DNA of 46,658 bases from an uncultured Saprospiraceae bacterium (lineage in GTDB: Bacteria; Bacteroidota; Bacteroidia; Chitinophagales; Saprospiraceae). Position numbers and translations under genes: made by a program. The notes beneath the pieces are model-generated. The model made no database searches. It had not been told where the DNA came from and saw only the letters and a program-made list of their open reading frames with translations. The stretch lies in the NCBI GenBank assembly GCA_937934275.1, contig CALHAM010000035.1, positions 1-46,658 on the forward strand, in the 5' to 3' direction. Of this stretch, positions 36,295 through 45,678 are shown piece after piece; the first letter of the stretch is position 1; each line of letters opens with the position of its first letter.

Positions 36295-37587
36295 TTAATG
36301 GTCATGAGGCTCTTCAACGGCTGTACCGATATAAACGGCAGACAGCATGGTGAAGATGAAGGCCTGCAGAAAGGCCACCAGCAGTTCGAGTGTCATCATG
36401 AAAAGCGTCATCGGCACTGAGGCTAAAATGCCGTATATCGAGCCACTTAGGCTTTCCCCCCCTCGGCCGAAGATGAAAATAAGGCCCACAAAACTCACAA
36501 TTACAATGTGCCCTGCGGTTATATTAGCAAACAAACGAAGCAGCAAAGTGAAAGGGCGAAGGAAAAGCCCTAAGATTTCAATAGGGGTGAGGATCAGGAT
36601 TTTGAGTACAGCGGGCACTCCAGGCATCCACAGCGTGTGCTCCCAAAAATGCTTATTAGCGCTGAAAGTAGAAATCAGAAAAGTGAATACTGCCAATACG
36701 AGCGTAACCGAAATATTGCCCGTTACGTTTGCCCCACCCGGAAAGAAGGGAATCTGACCTATCAAGTTAAGGCCGAGGATGAAAAAGAAAATGGCCAACA
36801 AATAAGGCAGGTATGTTTCGTACTTAGGGCCGATGTTGGGTTTGGCCACCTCATCGCGGATAAAGATGATGAACGGCTCCAAGAAATTCTGAAGGCCTTT
36901 GGGCGCTTTTCCCTGGCGCTTTACTGCCGCTTGTGCAGCAGCGCGCAGCAATAGGAACAGCAGCAGCGCCGTCAACAGCATAGTGAATACGTTGCGCGTA
37001 ATAGAGAAGTCGTAGAAAGAGGTGATGCCTCCGCCCATGAGGCCGCCATCGAAGGTAGTTTTAGGGTCCAGCGGTTCGCAGCGCCCATCGATAATGGCGT
37101 AGTAAACGGTCTTTTTCTTCCCTTCAGGCGTTTCTATCTCTTGATGGGTGTAATCGCTCACGGAAAATGAGCCACGCGCATACTGCGGATTGGTCAGGCG
37201 CATAATATTGCCGTGCACCAACACATAGCCGTCCAGAGAGCGGGTGCCATTGCCGTGGTGGTGAGCCTCAAAAGCAGCCGTAGTCGTGAATGTCCAACCG
37301 TAGCCTGGAGCATATAAAATGCACGGCAGGTGCACATAGAAGTTGCCGACGACATGAACCGCATTAGCATCGGCTATGTGATGTAAGGCTGCCTCTCCAG
37401 CATCGAATGGACGCTCCTCGTTGACCGAATGTCCGCACTCGATGGAAGGCAATCCGTCGTGCTTCCCCTGCTCGTGAGCGGCGCCCGACTCATCTTGAGG
37501 ATGCGAGTGGTGATTGCCTTGGGCCAGAGCGCTGACGCTTAGTGCACTAAAAACCAGAACAATCCAAACGAGACGAAAAGGCATCAT
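36295..37587 (-). CDS. atpB: ATP synthase a subunit, with exported N-terminal extension
   Basis: 430 residues from the ATG at 37587. A signal-like segment (FRLVWIVLVFSALSVSALAQ) is followed by a His-rich stretch and about 150 extramembrane residues (VNEERPFDAGEAALHHIADANAVHVVGNFYVHLP), then the conserved a-subunit membrane core, with the key Arg in LLLRLFANITAGHIVIV at about residue 345. The a subunit forms the proton half-channels. N-terminal extensions of this kind are usual in Bacteroidota. ATGATG lies at the start; a frame extension to 37674 overlaps the promoter. First gene of the operon; no atpI or atpZ gene precedes it. Confidence 0.95.
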   Translation of the reverse strand: MMPFRLVWIVLVFSALSVSALAQGNHHSHPQDESGAAHEQGKHDGLPSIECGHSVNEERPFDAGEAALHHIADANAVHVVGNFYVHLPCILYAPGYGWTFTTTAAFEAHHHGNGTRSLDGYVLVHGNIMRLTNPQYARGSFSVSDYTHQEIETPEGKKKTVYYAIIDGRCEPLDPKTTFDGGLMGGGITSFYDFSITRNVFTMLLTALLLFLLLRAAAQAAVKRQGKAPKGLQNFLEPFIIFIRDEVAKPNIGPKYETYLPYLLAIFFFILGLNLIGQIPFFPGGANVTGNISVTLVLAVFTFLISTFSANKHFWEHTLWMPGVPAVLKILILTPIEILGLFLRPFTLLLRLFANITAGHIVIVSFVGLIFIFGRGGESLSGSIYGILASVPMTLFMMTLELLVAFLQAFIFTMLSAVYIGTAVEEPHDH

Positions 37588-37622
37588 ATTTATCGGAAAG
37601 AAGGCTCTCGTAAAATCGGCGG

Positions 37623-37653
37623 CAAAAGTACAACGGCGATTTGTTTTCGAAAA
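37623..37653 (-). promoter_or_regulatory. Promoter for the ATP synthase operon
   Basis: Minus strand: -7 TACTTTTG at 37630-37623; a -33-like TTTTCG at 37653-37648 is 17 bases upstream. Predicted start near 37616, about 29 bases before the atpB ATG. Confidence 0.6.
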
Positions 37654-37874
37654 CCGAGCGGGTTTATTTTTCAAAAAATAATGAGGAATGCTCCCGCTTT
37701 CAATGCATGGCCCAAAATTATATTCGGGGGCTAGAAGTGAGCAACGGCTTCGGGCAAGTGCAGCCTTTCCGAAGTAATTTTGTTAAAAAAAGGTTAAGTT
37801 GCTAACCGTATGAAATTCCTTGTCAATCCGTTCGTCTGTATCGCATCTTTCACCAAAGTAATTTGCTCAATTTT

Positions 37875-38324
37875 ATGGCAAGAAAAGAATTGTGGATAGG
37901 TGCACTTGCCCTCTTGCTTGCTTATACGCTCAACGCGCAAGCGGACCGACGCCCCGCTGCTGACGGCCAAAAAGAACGCATAGAAAGCCAGAAGCCCAAA
38001 GATGTTCGCCAGCACGCCGAAGAGAAATCGGACGGTGCCGCCTTTAGCGGTAAGGGGCGTGGTGGGGACAAAAATCTCGAGGACAAAGACAAGCGCAAAG
38101 GCAAAAAACACCACAAAAAAGACAAAGACCATAAAGGCCATAAAGCTCATAAGCGACGCGAAGGGCCTCATTCTGAAGAATCCCACATGGGCAAAGACAA
38201 CGCGCCGGCGTCGAAAAGGCCACCAAGAGCAGATGACAGCAATTCGCCCTCTGCACCGCAGCGCCGACCTGGTGAGCGCTCTACTTCCGGAGCGGAGCCG
38301 AAGGCCTCCCCTAGAAGGCAATAG
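37875..38324 (+). CDS. Exported Lys/His-rich low-complexity protein
   Basis: 149 residues from the ATG at 37875. A signal peptide (ARKELWIGALALLLAYTLNAQA) is followed by a wholly low-complexity mature part rich in Lys, His, Asp, Glu, Arg and Ser (KDKRKGKKHHKKDKDHKGHK), with no hydrophobic core and likely disordered. His/Asp/Glu clusters suggest metal or polyanion binding; function unknown. It is divergent from the atp operon. The signal peptide in this frame supports it over the antisense reading frame that covers it. Confidence 0.7.
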   Translation: MARKELWIGALALLLAYTLNAQADRRPAADGQKERIESQKPKDVRQHAEEKSDGAAFSGKGRGGDKNLEDKDKRKGKKHHKKDKDHKGHKAHKRREGPHSEESHMGKDNAPASKRPPRADDSNSPSAPQRRPGERSTSGAEPKASPRRQ

Positions 38325-38521
38325 TTGGGCTAATGTGCTCATTTCTTCAAGACGGACAGGCTTTCCAAGGCACTGTCCGTTTGTCATTTGCAAACTGACA
38401 TAGGCAGTAGGTAACGCCATGGCAGAGGCTCTTTCGGGCTGCGTGCAAGGGCGGCGTCGTTGTCGTAGAAAGTTGCCTTAGGACCTCATACTGGCCTGCC
38501 GAATCAGAGAGCAACTGCTTT

Positions 38522-39826
38522 CTAATGTGAGGGAGGTACTACCTCTTTCCATCGGACTTCCACCACTTCCGGGCTGGTCTTGTACATCTTTAATACCGTT
38601 ACCTCATAGCCGCCTACAGCGATCACGCTGCCCTCTTGCGGTATACCATCGAGCACTTTAAGCAGCAGGCCTGCCAGCGTGTCGTAGTCGTCGTCGAGCG
38701 GGAAGGGTTCGGGCAAATGCTCGTTGATGCGCTCTAAGTTAGTTTGTGCCATCACGCGCCAGACATTTTCCCCAGCGCTGACCACAGGGGGCTGTTCCTG
38801 ATCGTATTCGTCCTGAATTTCGCCCACCAGTTCTTCCAGGATATCTTCCATGGTTACGATGCCTGCCGTACCGCCAAACTCGTTGGTAACGACGGCCAGC
38901 TGTAGCCGGTCGCGTTGAAACTTACGCAGCAGCTGAACGATCTTCTTGTTTGGGTGGGTGTATATGACCGGCCGCATGAGGTCGCTCAAAGTTTTTGCCG
39001 ACTGCTCTACCTGAGCGACGAGGAGGTCTTTAGTGTGAACAAAGCCGACGATTTGGTCTAAGGTATCCTCGTAAATGGGATAGCGCGAATAGCCCTCTTT
39101 CAGGGCAAAGGCGACGGCTTCAGTCAGCGGCGTCTCAATGCGCATCCCGACGACTTGAGTGCGCGGGGTCATGATGTGCTTAACTAAGCGCTCATCGAAG
39201 GTGAAGACGTTGTGAATGAGTTCGCGCTCAGAGGCCTGAATAGCACCGCTCTCCGCGCTTTCGGAAATAATGAGCTTAAGCTCTTCCTCCGAATGCGCCT
39301 CGGAATGCCCAACCAGTTGGATGCCTATGGCCCTCAGGATGAGGTTGGCCAGGCCGTTGAGCAGCCAGATGAAAGGCCGAAACAGGTAATAAAAGAATTT
39401 GAGCGGTATAGCTACCCAAAGGGTGGTGCGCGTAGGGTACCGAATGGCCATGGACTTGGGGGCCAGTTCTCCGAAGACAATGTGCAGCACGGTGATGGTC
39501 GCAAAAGCCACGGGCAGCGCAACGCGGTGTGCCATAGCAGGGTCAGGTTCTAGGCCGAGTCCACTCATGGTGTTGAGGATGATGGCGCCCACCACGGGTT
39601 CTCCTATCCAGCCTAATCCCAAGCTTGCCAAAGTAACGCCCAGCTGGGTGGCAGCTAGGTAACTGTCCAGGTGTCCTACAACGCTTTCCGCTACACGGGC
39701 TACTGCGCTCCTGCCGGCACGCATCTGGATTTGAGAAGCCCGCACTTTGACAATGGCAAACTCAGCGGCAACAAAAAAGCCGTTTAGAAAGACTAAAAAT
39801 GCGGTGAGTAACAAGTCGGAAATCAT
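38522..39826 (-). CDS. CNNM/CBS-domain transporter (hemolysin/CorC-type family)
   Basis: 434 residues. Residues 1-190 are the DUF21/CNNM membrane domain (NGFFVAAEFAIVKVRASQI, ATQLGVTLASLGLGWIGEP, HIVFGELAPKSMAIRYP). A CBS pair spans about 205-335 (HIMTPRTQVVGMR, YSRYPIYED, VGFVHTKDLL; GTAGIVTMEDILEELVGEIQDEYD). The CorC_HlyC domain closes the protein. CNNM-type proteins move or sense Mg2+ and related ions; substrate here is inferred. A 14-base palindrome (AGGCCTTAAGGCCT, 39834-39847) lies eight bases before the ATG. Confidence 0.92.
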   Translation of the reverse strand: MISDLLLTAFLVFLNGFFVAAEFAIVKVRASQIQMRAGRSAVARVAESVVGHLDSYLAATQLGVTLASLGLGWIGEPVVGAIILNTMSGLGLEPDPAMAHRVALPVAFATITVLHIVFGELAPKSMAIRYPTRTTLWVAIPLKFFYYLFRPFIWLLNGLANLILRAIGIQLVGHSEAHSEEELKLIISESAESGAIQASERELIHNVFTFDERLVKHIMTPRTQVVGMRIETPLTEAVAFALKEGYSRYPIYEDTLDQIVGFVHTKDLLVAQVEQSAKTLSDLMRPVIYTHPNKKIVQLLRKFQRDRLQLAVVTNEFGGTAGIVTMEDILEELVGEIQDEYDQEQPPVVSAGENVWRVMAQTNLERINEHLPEPFPLDDDYDTLAGLLLKVLDGIPQEGSVIAVGGYEVTVLKMYKTSPEVVEVRWKEVVPPSH

Positions 39827-39833
39827 GGTTTCT

Positions 39834-39847
39834 AGGCCTTAAGGCCT
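39834..39847. promoter_or_regulatory. Palindrome just upstream of CNNM gene
   Basis: AGGCCTTAAGGCCT is a perfect 14-base palindrome eight bases before the ATG of the CNNM-type gene. It could be an operator or interfere with ribosome binding; no partner is known. Confidence 0.3.
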
Positions 39848-39906
39848 TATTATTTATTTTTATTTAAGTGTGGAGCGATACGGCGAGTAATACCCCGCGC
39901 AGGCGT

Positions 39907-40542
39907 TCAGTAAGCAATATGTCGGAGCAGCACGCAGAACTGTCCACTGTCTACGTACAACATGGGCCCTGCACCGCTGAGGAGAACGCCTGAGAAGACG
40001 CCTGTAATGGTATCGTTCTGAAAGGAGAGAATCCACAGGGTCAGGTCATGGCTGACGTCGTTAGTGACGCCGGTATAGTTGAAGGAGTCCAGTTGGCTAA
40101 ATTCCATACCGCCCCACGAGAAGTCTTTGAAATGAGCGCGGGCGTAGGCGGGTTTGTAAGGGAACAAGTCGACGTTTTCGGAGAACTCAAAGCCCAGTGC
40201 TAAGCCGTAAAGGGGTTGGGTAGGGTGGTCTTGGCGGATGATTTCCACATATCGACGCGCGGGGCTGTACCAGTTGCTCAGAGTATCCAATCGAGCGCGA
40301 CTGGCGCGCGCGGCATACGGAGGGGCTTTTGGGTCGCGCCTCAGAGGATAGAGCAAGCTCAGGCGTTGGCCGCGCGCACTTAGGTGTATCCCTCCACACG
40401 GCAGTGGGTCTTTCGGCGGGGCAGACAGGTAGGCGATGCTCGCCGCCCAACAACTCAGCACTAACCCTGCTAACAGAGGGTATCTCCACGGAATAGGGCT
40501 ACTCGGAGGATTGTCGGTTGGAGAAGAGGGAACGTCTTCCAT
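39907..40542 (-). CDS. Uncharacterised single-pass membrane/exported protein
   Basis: 211 residues. A Pro/Ser-rich N-terminus (PSSPTDNPPSSPIPW) is followed by one membrane segment (about 22-42: LLAGLVLSCWAASIAYLSA) and a globular domain of about 165 residues (LYGLALGFEFSENVDLFPY, DLTLWILSFQNDTITGVFSGVLLSGAGPM). No family recognised. It begins four bases after the valS stop, so it is probably translated from the same mRNA. Confidence 0.72.
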   Translation of the reverse strand: MEDVPSSPTDNPPSSPIPWRYPLLAGLVLSCWAASIAYLSAPPKDPLPCGGIHLSARGQRLSLLYPLRRDPKAPPYAARASRARLDTLSNWYSPARRYVEIIRQDHPTQPLYGLALGFEFSENVDLFPYKPAYARAHFKDFSWGGMEFSQLDSFNYTGVTNDVSHDLTLWILSFQNDTITGVFSGVLLSGAGPMLYVDSGQFCVLLRHIAY

Positions 40543-40545
40543 AGG

Positions 40546-43239
40546 TCATGCAGGCAACTTAGCCAGCGTCTCTTCCAAAATCTGGATGCGTGCCAACGCG
40601 TCAGCTCGCTTTTTGCGCTCATTTTCCACAACCGCAGCTGGTGCTGAGCTAATAAAGCGCTCGTTGGCCAGTTTGGCCTCTATGGATTTCAGAAAGCCTC
40701 GCTGATACTCCAATTCCTGTTTCACTTTGGCGCGCTCTGCCTCGTAATCCACCTGCTGATGTATCTCCACAAAGTATTTTTCCGTACCCGAAAGGAAGGA
40801 TTTGGTGCCGGCGGGCTCGGCGTCGCATCGCTCTAAGCGCGACAATACAGCCAGCTTGCATACCAGCTCGGCCAGCCCGTTGCGGCTAAAGAGCGCACGG
40901 GACGACGGGCTGTCTTCTACCCACACGGAGAGTGCTTCGCGCGGCTTGATGTGGTATTCATTGCGCACTTCGCGAAGGCGCGTGACCAGCGCTTTTGCCG
41001 TTTCTATTTGCTCAACGAGTATGGGGTCGAATGCCGAGGGTTTCGGGTAGCGCTGCACGATGCAATCCTGGCCTGGAGCGCGCTCGCGTAAGCGATGCCA
41101 AATTTCCTCGGTGATGAAGGGCATGAAGGGGTGCAGGGCAACCATCAACTCGCCGAAGAGATCCAAGGTCGCCTCATACGTCGCTCGGTCGATGGGTTTT
41201 TCGAAACCCGGTTTGATGATTTCCAAATACCACGAGCAAAAGTCGCCCCAAATAAAGCTGTACAGCGTCAGCAACGCTTCGCTGAGGCGGAAGTTGGCAA
41301 AGTCGGCTTCTATGGATTGCAAAACCTGGCTAAATTTAGCGCGCATCCACTCGACGGCTAGCGCATTGCGGCACTGGATGCTTTCTTCTTCGGGCAATTC
41401 CACCACATGCCAGCTCTTTATCAAGCGTAGGGCATTCCAAAGCTTGTTGCAAAAGTTGCGGCCATTTTCACAGAGCTTTTCATCGAAAAGGATGTCGTTA
41501 CCTGCGGCGGCACTCGACATCAGGCCATAGCGAACGCCGTCAGCGCCGTAGTCGTCCAATAGTTTGAGCGCATCGGGCGAATTACCCAGCGATTTGGACA
41601 TCTTGCGGCGCTGTTTGTCGCGCACCATGCCGGTGAAGTAGACCGCCTCAAACGGTTTTTGGCCACGGAACTCGTAGCCAGCCATAATCATGCGGGCCAC
41701 CCAGAAGAAAATGATGTCCCAACCCGTAACGAGCACTGAAGTAGGGTAGTAGTACCGGATTTCACCATTGGGTTTACGGAAGCCGTCGAAGACGCTAATG
41801 GGCCACAACCAAGAGGAGGCCCAGGTGTCAAGCACGTCTTCATCTTGGCGCAAATCGTCGAGCGTCAGTTGTGGATTTTCGGTGACTTGGCGGGCTTGTT
41901 CGAGTGCTTCTTCCGCGCTTGTGGCTACAAAAATGTGGGTTTCCTCGTTGAGCGGCTCCGATCGCAGGTACCACGCGGGTATGCGCTGGCCCCACCACAG
42001 CTGACGCGAGATGCACCAATCGCGGAGGTTTTCCATCCAGTTTCGGTAGAGGTTTTGAAAATTTTCCGGATAGAATCGCACTTCACGGTTGAGTACCGCC
42101 TTCAATGCTGGAGCGCCCAATTCGCTCATGCGCACGAACCACTGCAGCGAAAGTTTGGGTTCTACTACGGCATGGGTGCGCTCCGAGCGTCCAATGTTTG
42201 TCGTATAGTCTTCTAGTTTGACGAGATACCCTTCTGCTTCCAAAAGCCCTCTCATGCGCTTGCGCGCCTCAAAGCGATCGAGACCGATAAGCGGAGGATA
42301 CTCGCAGCGCTCGTTTAACTTAGCGTCGTCGGTCAAGATGTCAATAATAGGCAACTGGTGCCGCTGTCCGATTTCGTAGTCGTTCGGATCGTGAGCTGGC
42401 GTTATTTTAAGCGCACCGGTGCCAAATTCCATATCCACATACTCGTCGGCAATAACGGGTATGTGTCGGTTGATGAGTGGGATTCGGACGCTTTTGCCGA
42501 TTAAATGCTGGTATCTCGGATCTTTGGGGTTGACGGCTATGGCTACATCGGCAAAAATGGTCTCTGGCCGTTGGGTAGCGATCACGATGCCACTCGTGAC
42601 GCTGTCTGCTGCTTTTTGGTCAACGAGGGGGTATTTAATGTGGTACAATTGTGAGGTTTCTGTTTGGTAGATAACCTCTTCGTTCGACAACACGGTTTTG
42701 GCTTCGGGGTCCCAGTTGACCATTCGCAGACCGCGATAAAGTTTACCTTTTCGATATAGATCTACGAAAACGGAAATGCAGTCTTCGTAATAGCCTTTAT
42801 CCATAGTAAAGGCGGTGCGTGTCCAATCGCAGGAGGCCCCTAAGCGGCGCAATTGCTGAAGGATGATGCCTCCGTATTTCTCCTTCCATTGGTAGGCATA
42901 CTCCAGAAATTGTTCGCGCGTCAGGTCTGCTTTACGCAGTTTCTTTTCGTCGCGTAACCAGCGCACTACCTTGGCTTCTGTAGCAATAGAAGCGTGGTCA
43001 GTGCCCGGCACCCAGCAGGCGTTCTTGCCGTCTAAGCGCGCTTTGCGAATGAGGATATCTTGGATAGAGTTGTTGAGCATGTGCCCCATGTGGAGCACGC
43101 CCGTCACGTTTGGCGGCGGAATGACGATAGTAAACGGTTCGCGTTCGTCAGGTACAGAGCGGAAGTAGCCGCTTCGCTCCCAATGCTCATACCAGCGGGC
43201 TTCCACTTCGGCGTGAGAGTATCGTGTAGCAAGGTCCAT
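40546..43239 (-). CDS. valS: Valyl-tRNA synthetase
   Basis: 897 residues, full length. The HIGH-type motif PPPNVTGVLHMGHMLNN is at about 41-57, KMSKS (RRKMSKSLGNSP) at about 545. The editing (CP1) domain lies between (TQRPETIFADVAIAVNP and TGALKITPAHDPNDYEIGQ), followed by the anticodon-binding domain and the C-terminal coiled coil (VKQELEYQRGFLKSIEAKLANERF). Charges tRNA-Val. An exact TACCTTTG promoter box lies at 43278-43271. It is followed by an unknown membrane protein gene and is divergent from the cold-shock gene. Confidence 0.98.
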   Translation of the reverse strand: MDLATRYSHAEVEARWYEHWERSGYFRSVPDEREPFTIVIPPPNVTGVLHMGHMLNNSIQDILIRKARLDGKNACWVPGTDHASIATEAKVVRWLRDEKKLRKADLTREQFLEYAYQWKEKYGGIILQQLRRLGASCDWTRTAFTMDKGYYEDCISVFVDLYRKGKLYRGLRMVNWDPEAKTVLSNEEVIYQTETSQLYHIKYPLVDQKAADSVTSGIVIATQRPETIFADVAIAVNPKDPRYQHLIGKSVRIPLINRHIPVIADEYVDMEFGTGALKITPAHDPNDYEIGQRHQLPIIDILTDDAKLNERCEYPPLIGLDRFEARKRMRGLLEAEGYLVKLEDYTTNIGRSERTHAVVEPKLSLQWFVRMSELGAPALKAVLNREVRFYPENFQNLYRNWMENLRDWCISRQLWWGQRIPAWYLRSEPLNEETHIFVATSAEEALEQARQVTENPQLTLDDLRQDEDVLDTWASSWLWPISVFDGFRKPNGEIRYYYPTSVLVTGWDIIFFWVARMIMAGYEFRGQKPFEAVYFTGMVRDKQRRKMSKSLGNSPDALKLLDDYGADGVRYGLMSSAAAGNDILFDEKLCENGRNFCNKLWNALRLIKSWHVVELPEEESIQCRNALAVEWMRAKFSQVLQSIEADFANFRLSEALLTLYSFIWGDFCSWYLEIIKPGFEKPIDRATYEATLDLFGELMVALHPFMPFITEEIWHRLRERAPGQDCIVQRYPKPSAFDPILVEQIETAKALVTRLREVRNEYHIKPREALSVWVEDSPSSRALFSRNGLAELVCKLAVLSRLERCDAEPAGTKSFLSGTEKYFVEIHQQVDYEAERAKVKQELEYQRGFLKSIEAKLANERFISSAPAAVVENERKKRADALARIQILEETLAKLPA

Positions 43240-43270
43240 GGTGTGGGTTATCCTTCCAAAAAAGCAGTAG

Positions 43271-43278
43271 CAAAGGTA
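43271..43278 (-). promoter_or_regulatory. Promoter -7 box for valS
   Basis: TACCTTTG on the minus strand, exact TAnnTTTG. Predicted start near 43264, 25 bases before the valS ATG. No clear -33 TTG. Confidence 0.6.
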
Positions 43279-43379
43279 GGCCCAGAAAATCGTTTTAAAA
43301 AAAAGCTCTCATGTCGGAAATAAACCGCACCTTTGTAGCGAGCATATTGCTCAGTATCATTTTTCAAATTTTTTTACCA

Positions 43380-43571
43380 ATGCACACTGGAAAAGTAAAG
43401 TTTTTTAACGAGACCAAGGGTTTTGGTTTCATTGTTGACTCCGCTACGGGCGAAGATGTCTTCGTTCACGTGAGTGGCCTCATCGACAACATTCGCGAAG
43501 GAGATACGGTTACCTTCGATCTCCAGCGCGGAAAAAAAGGCATGAACGCAGTAAATGTCAAATTGGCCTAA
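43380..43571 (+). CDS. Cold-shock domain protein
   Basis: 63 residues: MHTGKVKFFNETKGFGFIVD, with RNP1 KGFGFI and RNP2 VFVHV, then FDLQRGKKGMNAVNVKL. Binds single-stranded RNA or DNA as a chaperone. The frame extends upstream to 43311 but those residues are hydrophobic and not family-like. A near-consensus -7 (CACCTTTG, 43328-43335) would give a leader of about 38 bases. A strong terminator follows. Confidence 0.95.
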   Translation: MHTGKVKFFNETKGFGFIVDSATGEDVFVHVSGLIDNIREGDTVTFDLQRGKKGMNAVNVKLA

Positions 43572-43609
43572 GGGGTCGTTTGAGACATTTGAAAGGTATA
43601 CATGCGTGC

Positions 43610-43645
43610 CCCTCGTCGCTGTTGCGGCGAGGGTTTTTTATTTTT
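43610..43645 (+). terminator. Intrinsic terminator of cold-shock gene
   Basis: CCCTCGTCGC (43610-43619) pairs with GCGGCGAGGG (43624-43633), TGTT loop, one G-U, then TTTTTTATTTTT. Confidence 0.95.
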
Positions 43646-43751
43646 GCCTTGAATAAATTGAACTTGTTCGAGCGAGTTTTTGCTCCACAATGTGGAATGA
43701 GCTACGTTGGGTAGGTTCGACCCAAAATACGGCCAAGCGTCTTTGAGAGCG

Positions 43752-45659
43752 ATGAGTACCCCACTATCCGTGCTGCAGCAATACTGGAAATACCCGGCTT
43801 TTCGCCCACTTCAGGAGGACATCATCCAGTCAGTTTTGAATGGGCGCGATACGCTGGCGTTGTTGCCTACTGGAGGGGGCAAGTCCATCTGCTATCAGGT
43901 GCCAGCGCTTTGTTTCGAGGGCATGTGCCTGGTTGTGTCGCCGTTGATAGCCCTAATGAAAGACCAGGTGCTTCAGTTGAAGCGGCGCGGCATTCCAGCG
44001 GCAGCAGTCTATGCGGGCATGAGCGCACGCGCGATAGATATTACCTTCGAAAATGCTTGTCAAGGTGCTTACAAGTTGTTGTATCTCAGTCCAGAGCGTT
44101 TACAGACGGATATGGCTCTGGCTCGCATCGCGCGCATGAATGTCCATTTATTAGCGATTGACGAGGCCCACTGTGTCAGTCAGTGGGGCTACGACTTTCG
44201 GCCGCCGTACTTGCAAATTGCCGAATTTCGACAGCACATTTTGCCTCAAACACCGCTGTTGGCGCTCACGGCTACGGCTACGCCTGAAGTGGTGCGCGAC
44301 ATTCAAGAAAAATTAGGGTTTCGCCCCGGAAGTCGGGTATTCCAGCAGAGTTTTGAGCGCAAAAACCTCTCTTACTCGGTGCTTTACGAGGTGCATAAAT
44401 TGGATAAACTCTTGGGCATTCTGAAGAGCGTTCCGGGTAGTGGCTTAATATATGTGCGTAGCCGTAAGGAGACCAAAGAAGTGGCCTCACGGCTGCAACG
44501 CGAGGGCATCAGCGCCGACTTCTACCACGCCGGTTTGTCTATGGAAGAGCGCAACCAAAAGCAGGAAGCCTGGCTTGAGGGCCGCACGCGCCTCATGGCG
44601 TGTACGAACGCCTTTGGCATGGGCATTGACAAGCCCGACGTTCGCTTAGTAGTGCACCTGACACCGCCCGATAGCCTGGAGGCTTATTTCCAGGAAGCCG
44701 GGCGCGCCGGGCGAGATGGTCAAAAGGCGTATGCCGTACTTTTGTATGCGCCTTCGGATGCGGTTGGCCTTCGCCGTCACTTGCAGCAGGCTCATCCCGA
44801 TCTTAAAGAGGTACAGCGCGTCTATCAAGCGTTGGGCAGTTATGCTCAAGTGGCCATTGGTGCAGGGAGAGGGGAGTCGTTTTCTTTCGATATTCAGCAT
44901 TTTGGCACTACTTATCGCTTCGACCTGCCTACTGCCTATGCTGCCCTTCGGATATTGGAGCATGCGGGCTGGATTGCCCTCTCCGAAGCAGCGGGAAGCC
45001 TCCCTGCTGTGCGCATCGAGGCAAATCGAGAAGCCTTGTACGATTATCAACTGCGCTACCCATTAGCCGATAAGGTTATTCAAGTGCTCTTGCGGCTTTA
45101 TCCGGGTATTCAGCGCGAGTATGCGGAGGTGAGTTTGCCTACATTAGCCCGCTATGCTAAGATGGATATCCCTGTTTTGGAGCAGGTCTTGTTGGCCGCT
45201 CGCCAGGCCCATATTCTGGACTACCAGCCACCCTATACCCAAGGCACCCTGACCTTTCTGCGAGAGCGCGTGCCGATAGAAGATTTGGCGCTCGATGCCA
45301 AGCGCCTCCAATTTTTACGTGAGCGCGCCGAGCAGCGCGTTGAGGCGGTCATTCGCTACGCCGAGACACGCCAATGCCGAAGCCGGCAGCTGTTGGCCTA
45401 TTTGGGCGAGTTCGATACAAAGCCCTGTGGCATCTGCGACATTTGTACGGGTCGAAACTCAGCGGAGCTGTCTGCAGATGTTTATGAGGCGTTGAAGGCG
45501 CAAATTTTTGCTCTTTTGCAACAACAGCACTCCTCTATTCAGGCACTTCTGAACGCTTTCCCATCGCGGGAGCATCCGTTGGTCTTACATGCCTTAGAGC
45601 ACTTACTCGCTGAGGGTGTGCTTGTCGAGAGCGAAGACGGCAGCCTTGTTCTTCCTTAG
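43752..45659 (+). CDS. recQ: ATP-dependent DNA helicase RecQ
   Basis: 635 residues from the ATG at 43752 (MSTPLSVLQQYW; the frame extends to 43707). Motif I LPTGGGKSICYQ with Lys44, the DEAH box IDEAHCVSQWGYDFRP, and motif VI EAGRAGRDGQ are intact. The RQC domain holds a zinc cluster of the C-x(n)-CxxCxxC type (RQCRSRQLLAYLGEF, CGICDIC). There is no HRDC domain; the end ALEHLLAEGVLVESEDGS looks like a winged helix instead. Unwinds DNA 3'-5' in recombination repair. The dapF gene follows directly (19-base gap). Confidence 0.95.
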   Translation: MSTPLSVLQQYWKYPAFRPLQEDIIQSVLNGRDTLALLPTGGGKSICYQVPALCFEGMCLVVSPLIALMKDQVLQLKRRGIPAAAVYAGMSARAIDITFENACQGAYKLLYLSPERLQTDMALARIARMNVHLLAIDEAHCVSQWGYDFRPPYLQIAEFRQHILPQTPLLALTATATPEVVRDIQEKLGFRPGSRVFQQSFERKNLSYSVLYEVHKLDKLLGILKSVPGSGLIYVRSRKETKEVASRLQREGISADFYHAGLSMEERNQKQEAWLEGRTRLMACTNAFGMGIDKPDVRLVVHLTPPDSLEAYFQEAGRAGRDGQKAYAVLLYAPSDAVGLRRHLQQAHPDLKEVQRVYQALGSYAQVAIGAGRGESFSFDIQHFGTTYRFDLPTAYAALRILEHAGWIALSEAAGSLPAVRIEANREALYDYQLRYPLADKVIQVLLRLYPGIQREYAEVSLPTLARYAKMDIPVLEQVLLAARQAHILDYQPPYTQGTLTFLRERVPIEDLALDAKRLQFLRERAEQRVEAVIRYAETRQCRSRQLLAYLGEFDTKPCGICDICTGRNSAELSADVYEALKAQIFALLQQQHSSIQALLNAFPSREHPLVLHALEHLLAEGVLVESEDGSLVLP

Positions 45660-45678
45660 TCATCTTGTCTTTATCGGT

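Noticed and set aside
37794-38420. A 208-codon minus-strand frame opposite the Lys/His-rich gene
   Set aside because: Its Phe/Leu/Val-rich middle is the antisense of Lys/Asp/His codons; it lacks a signal, family match or promoter. The plus frame has a proper signal peptide.
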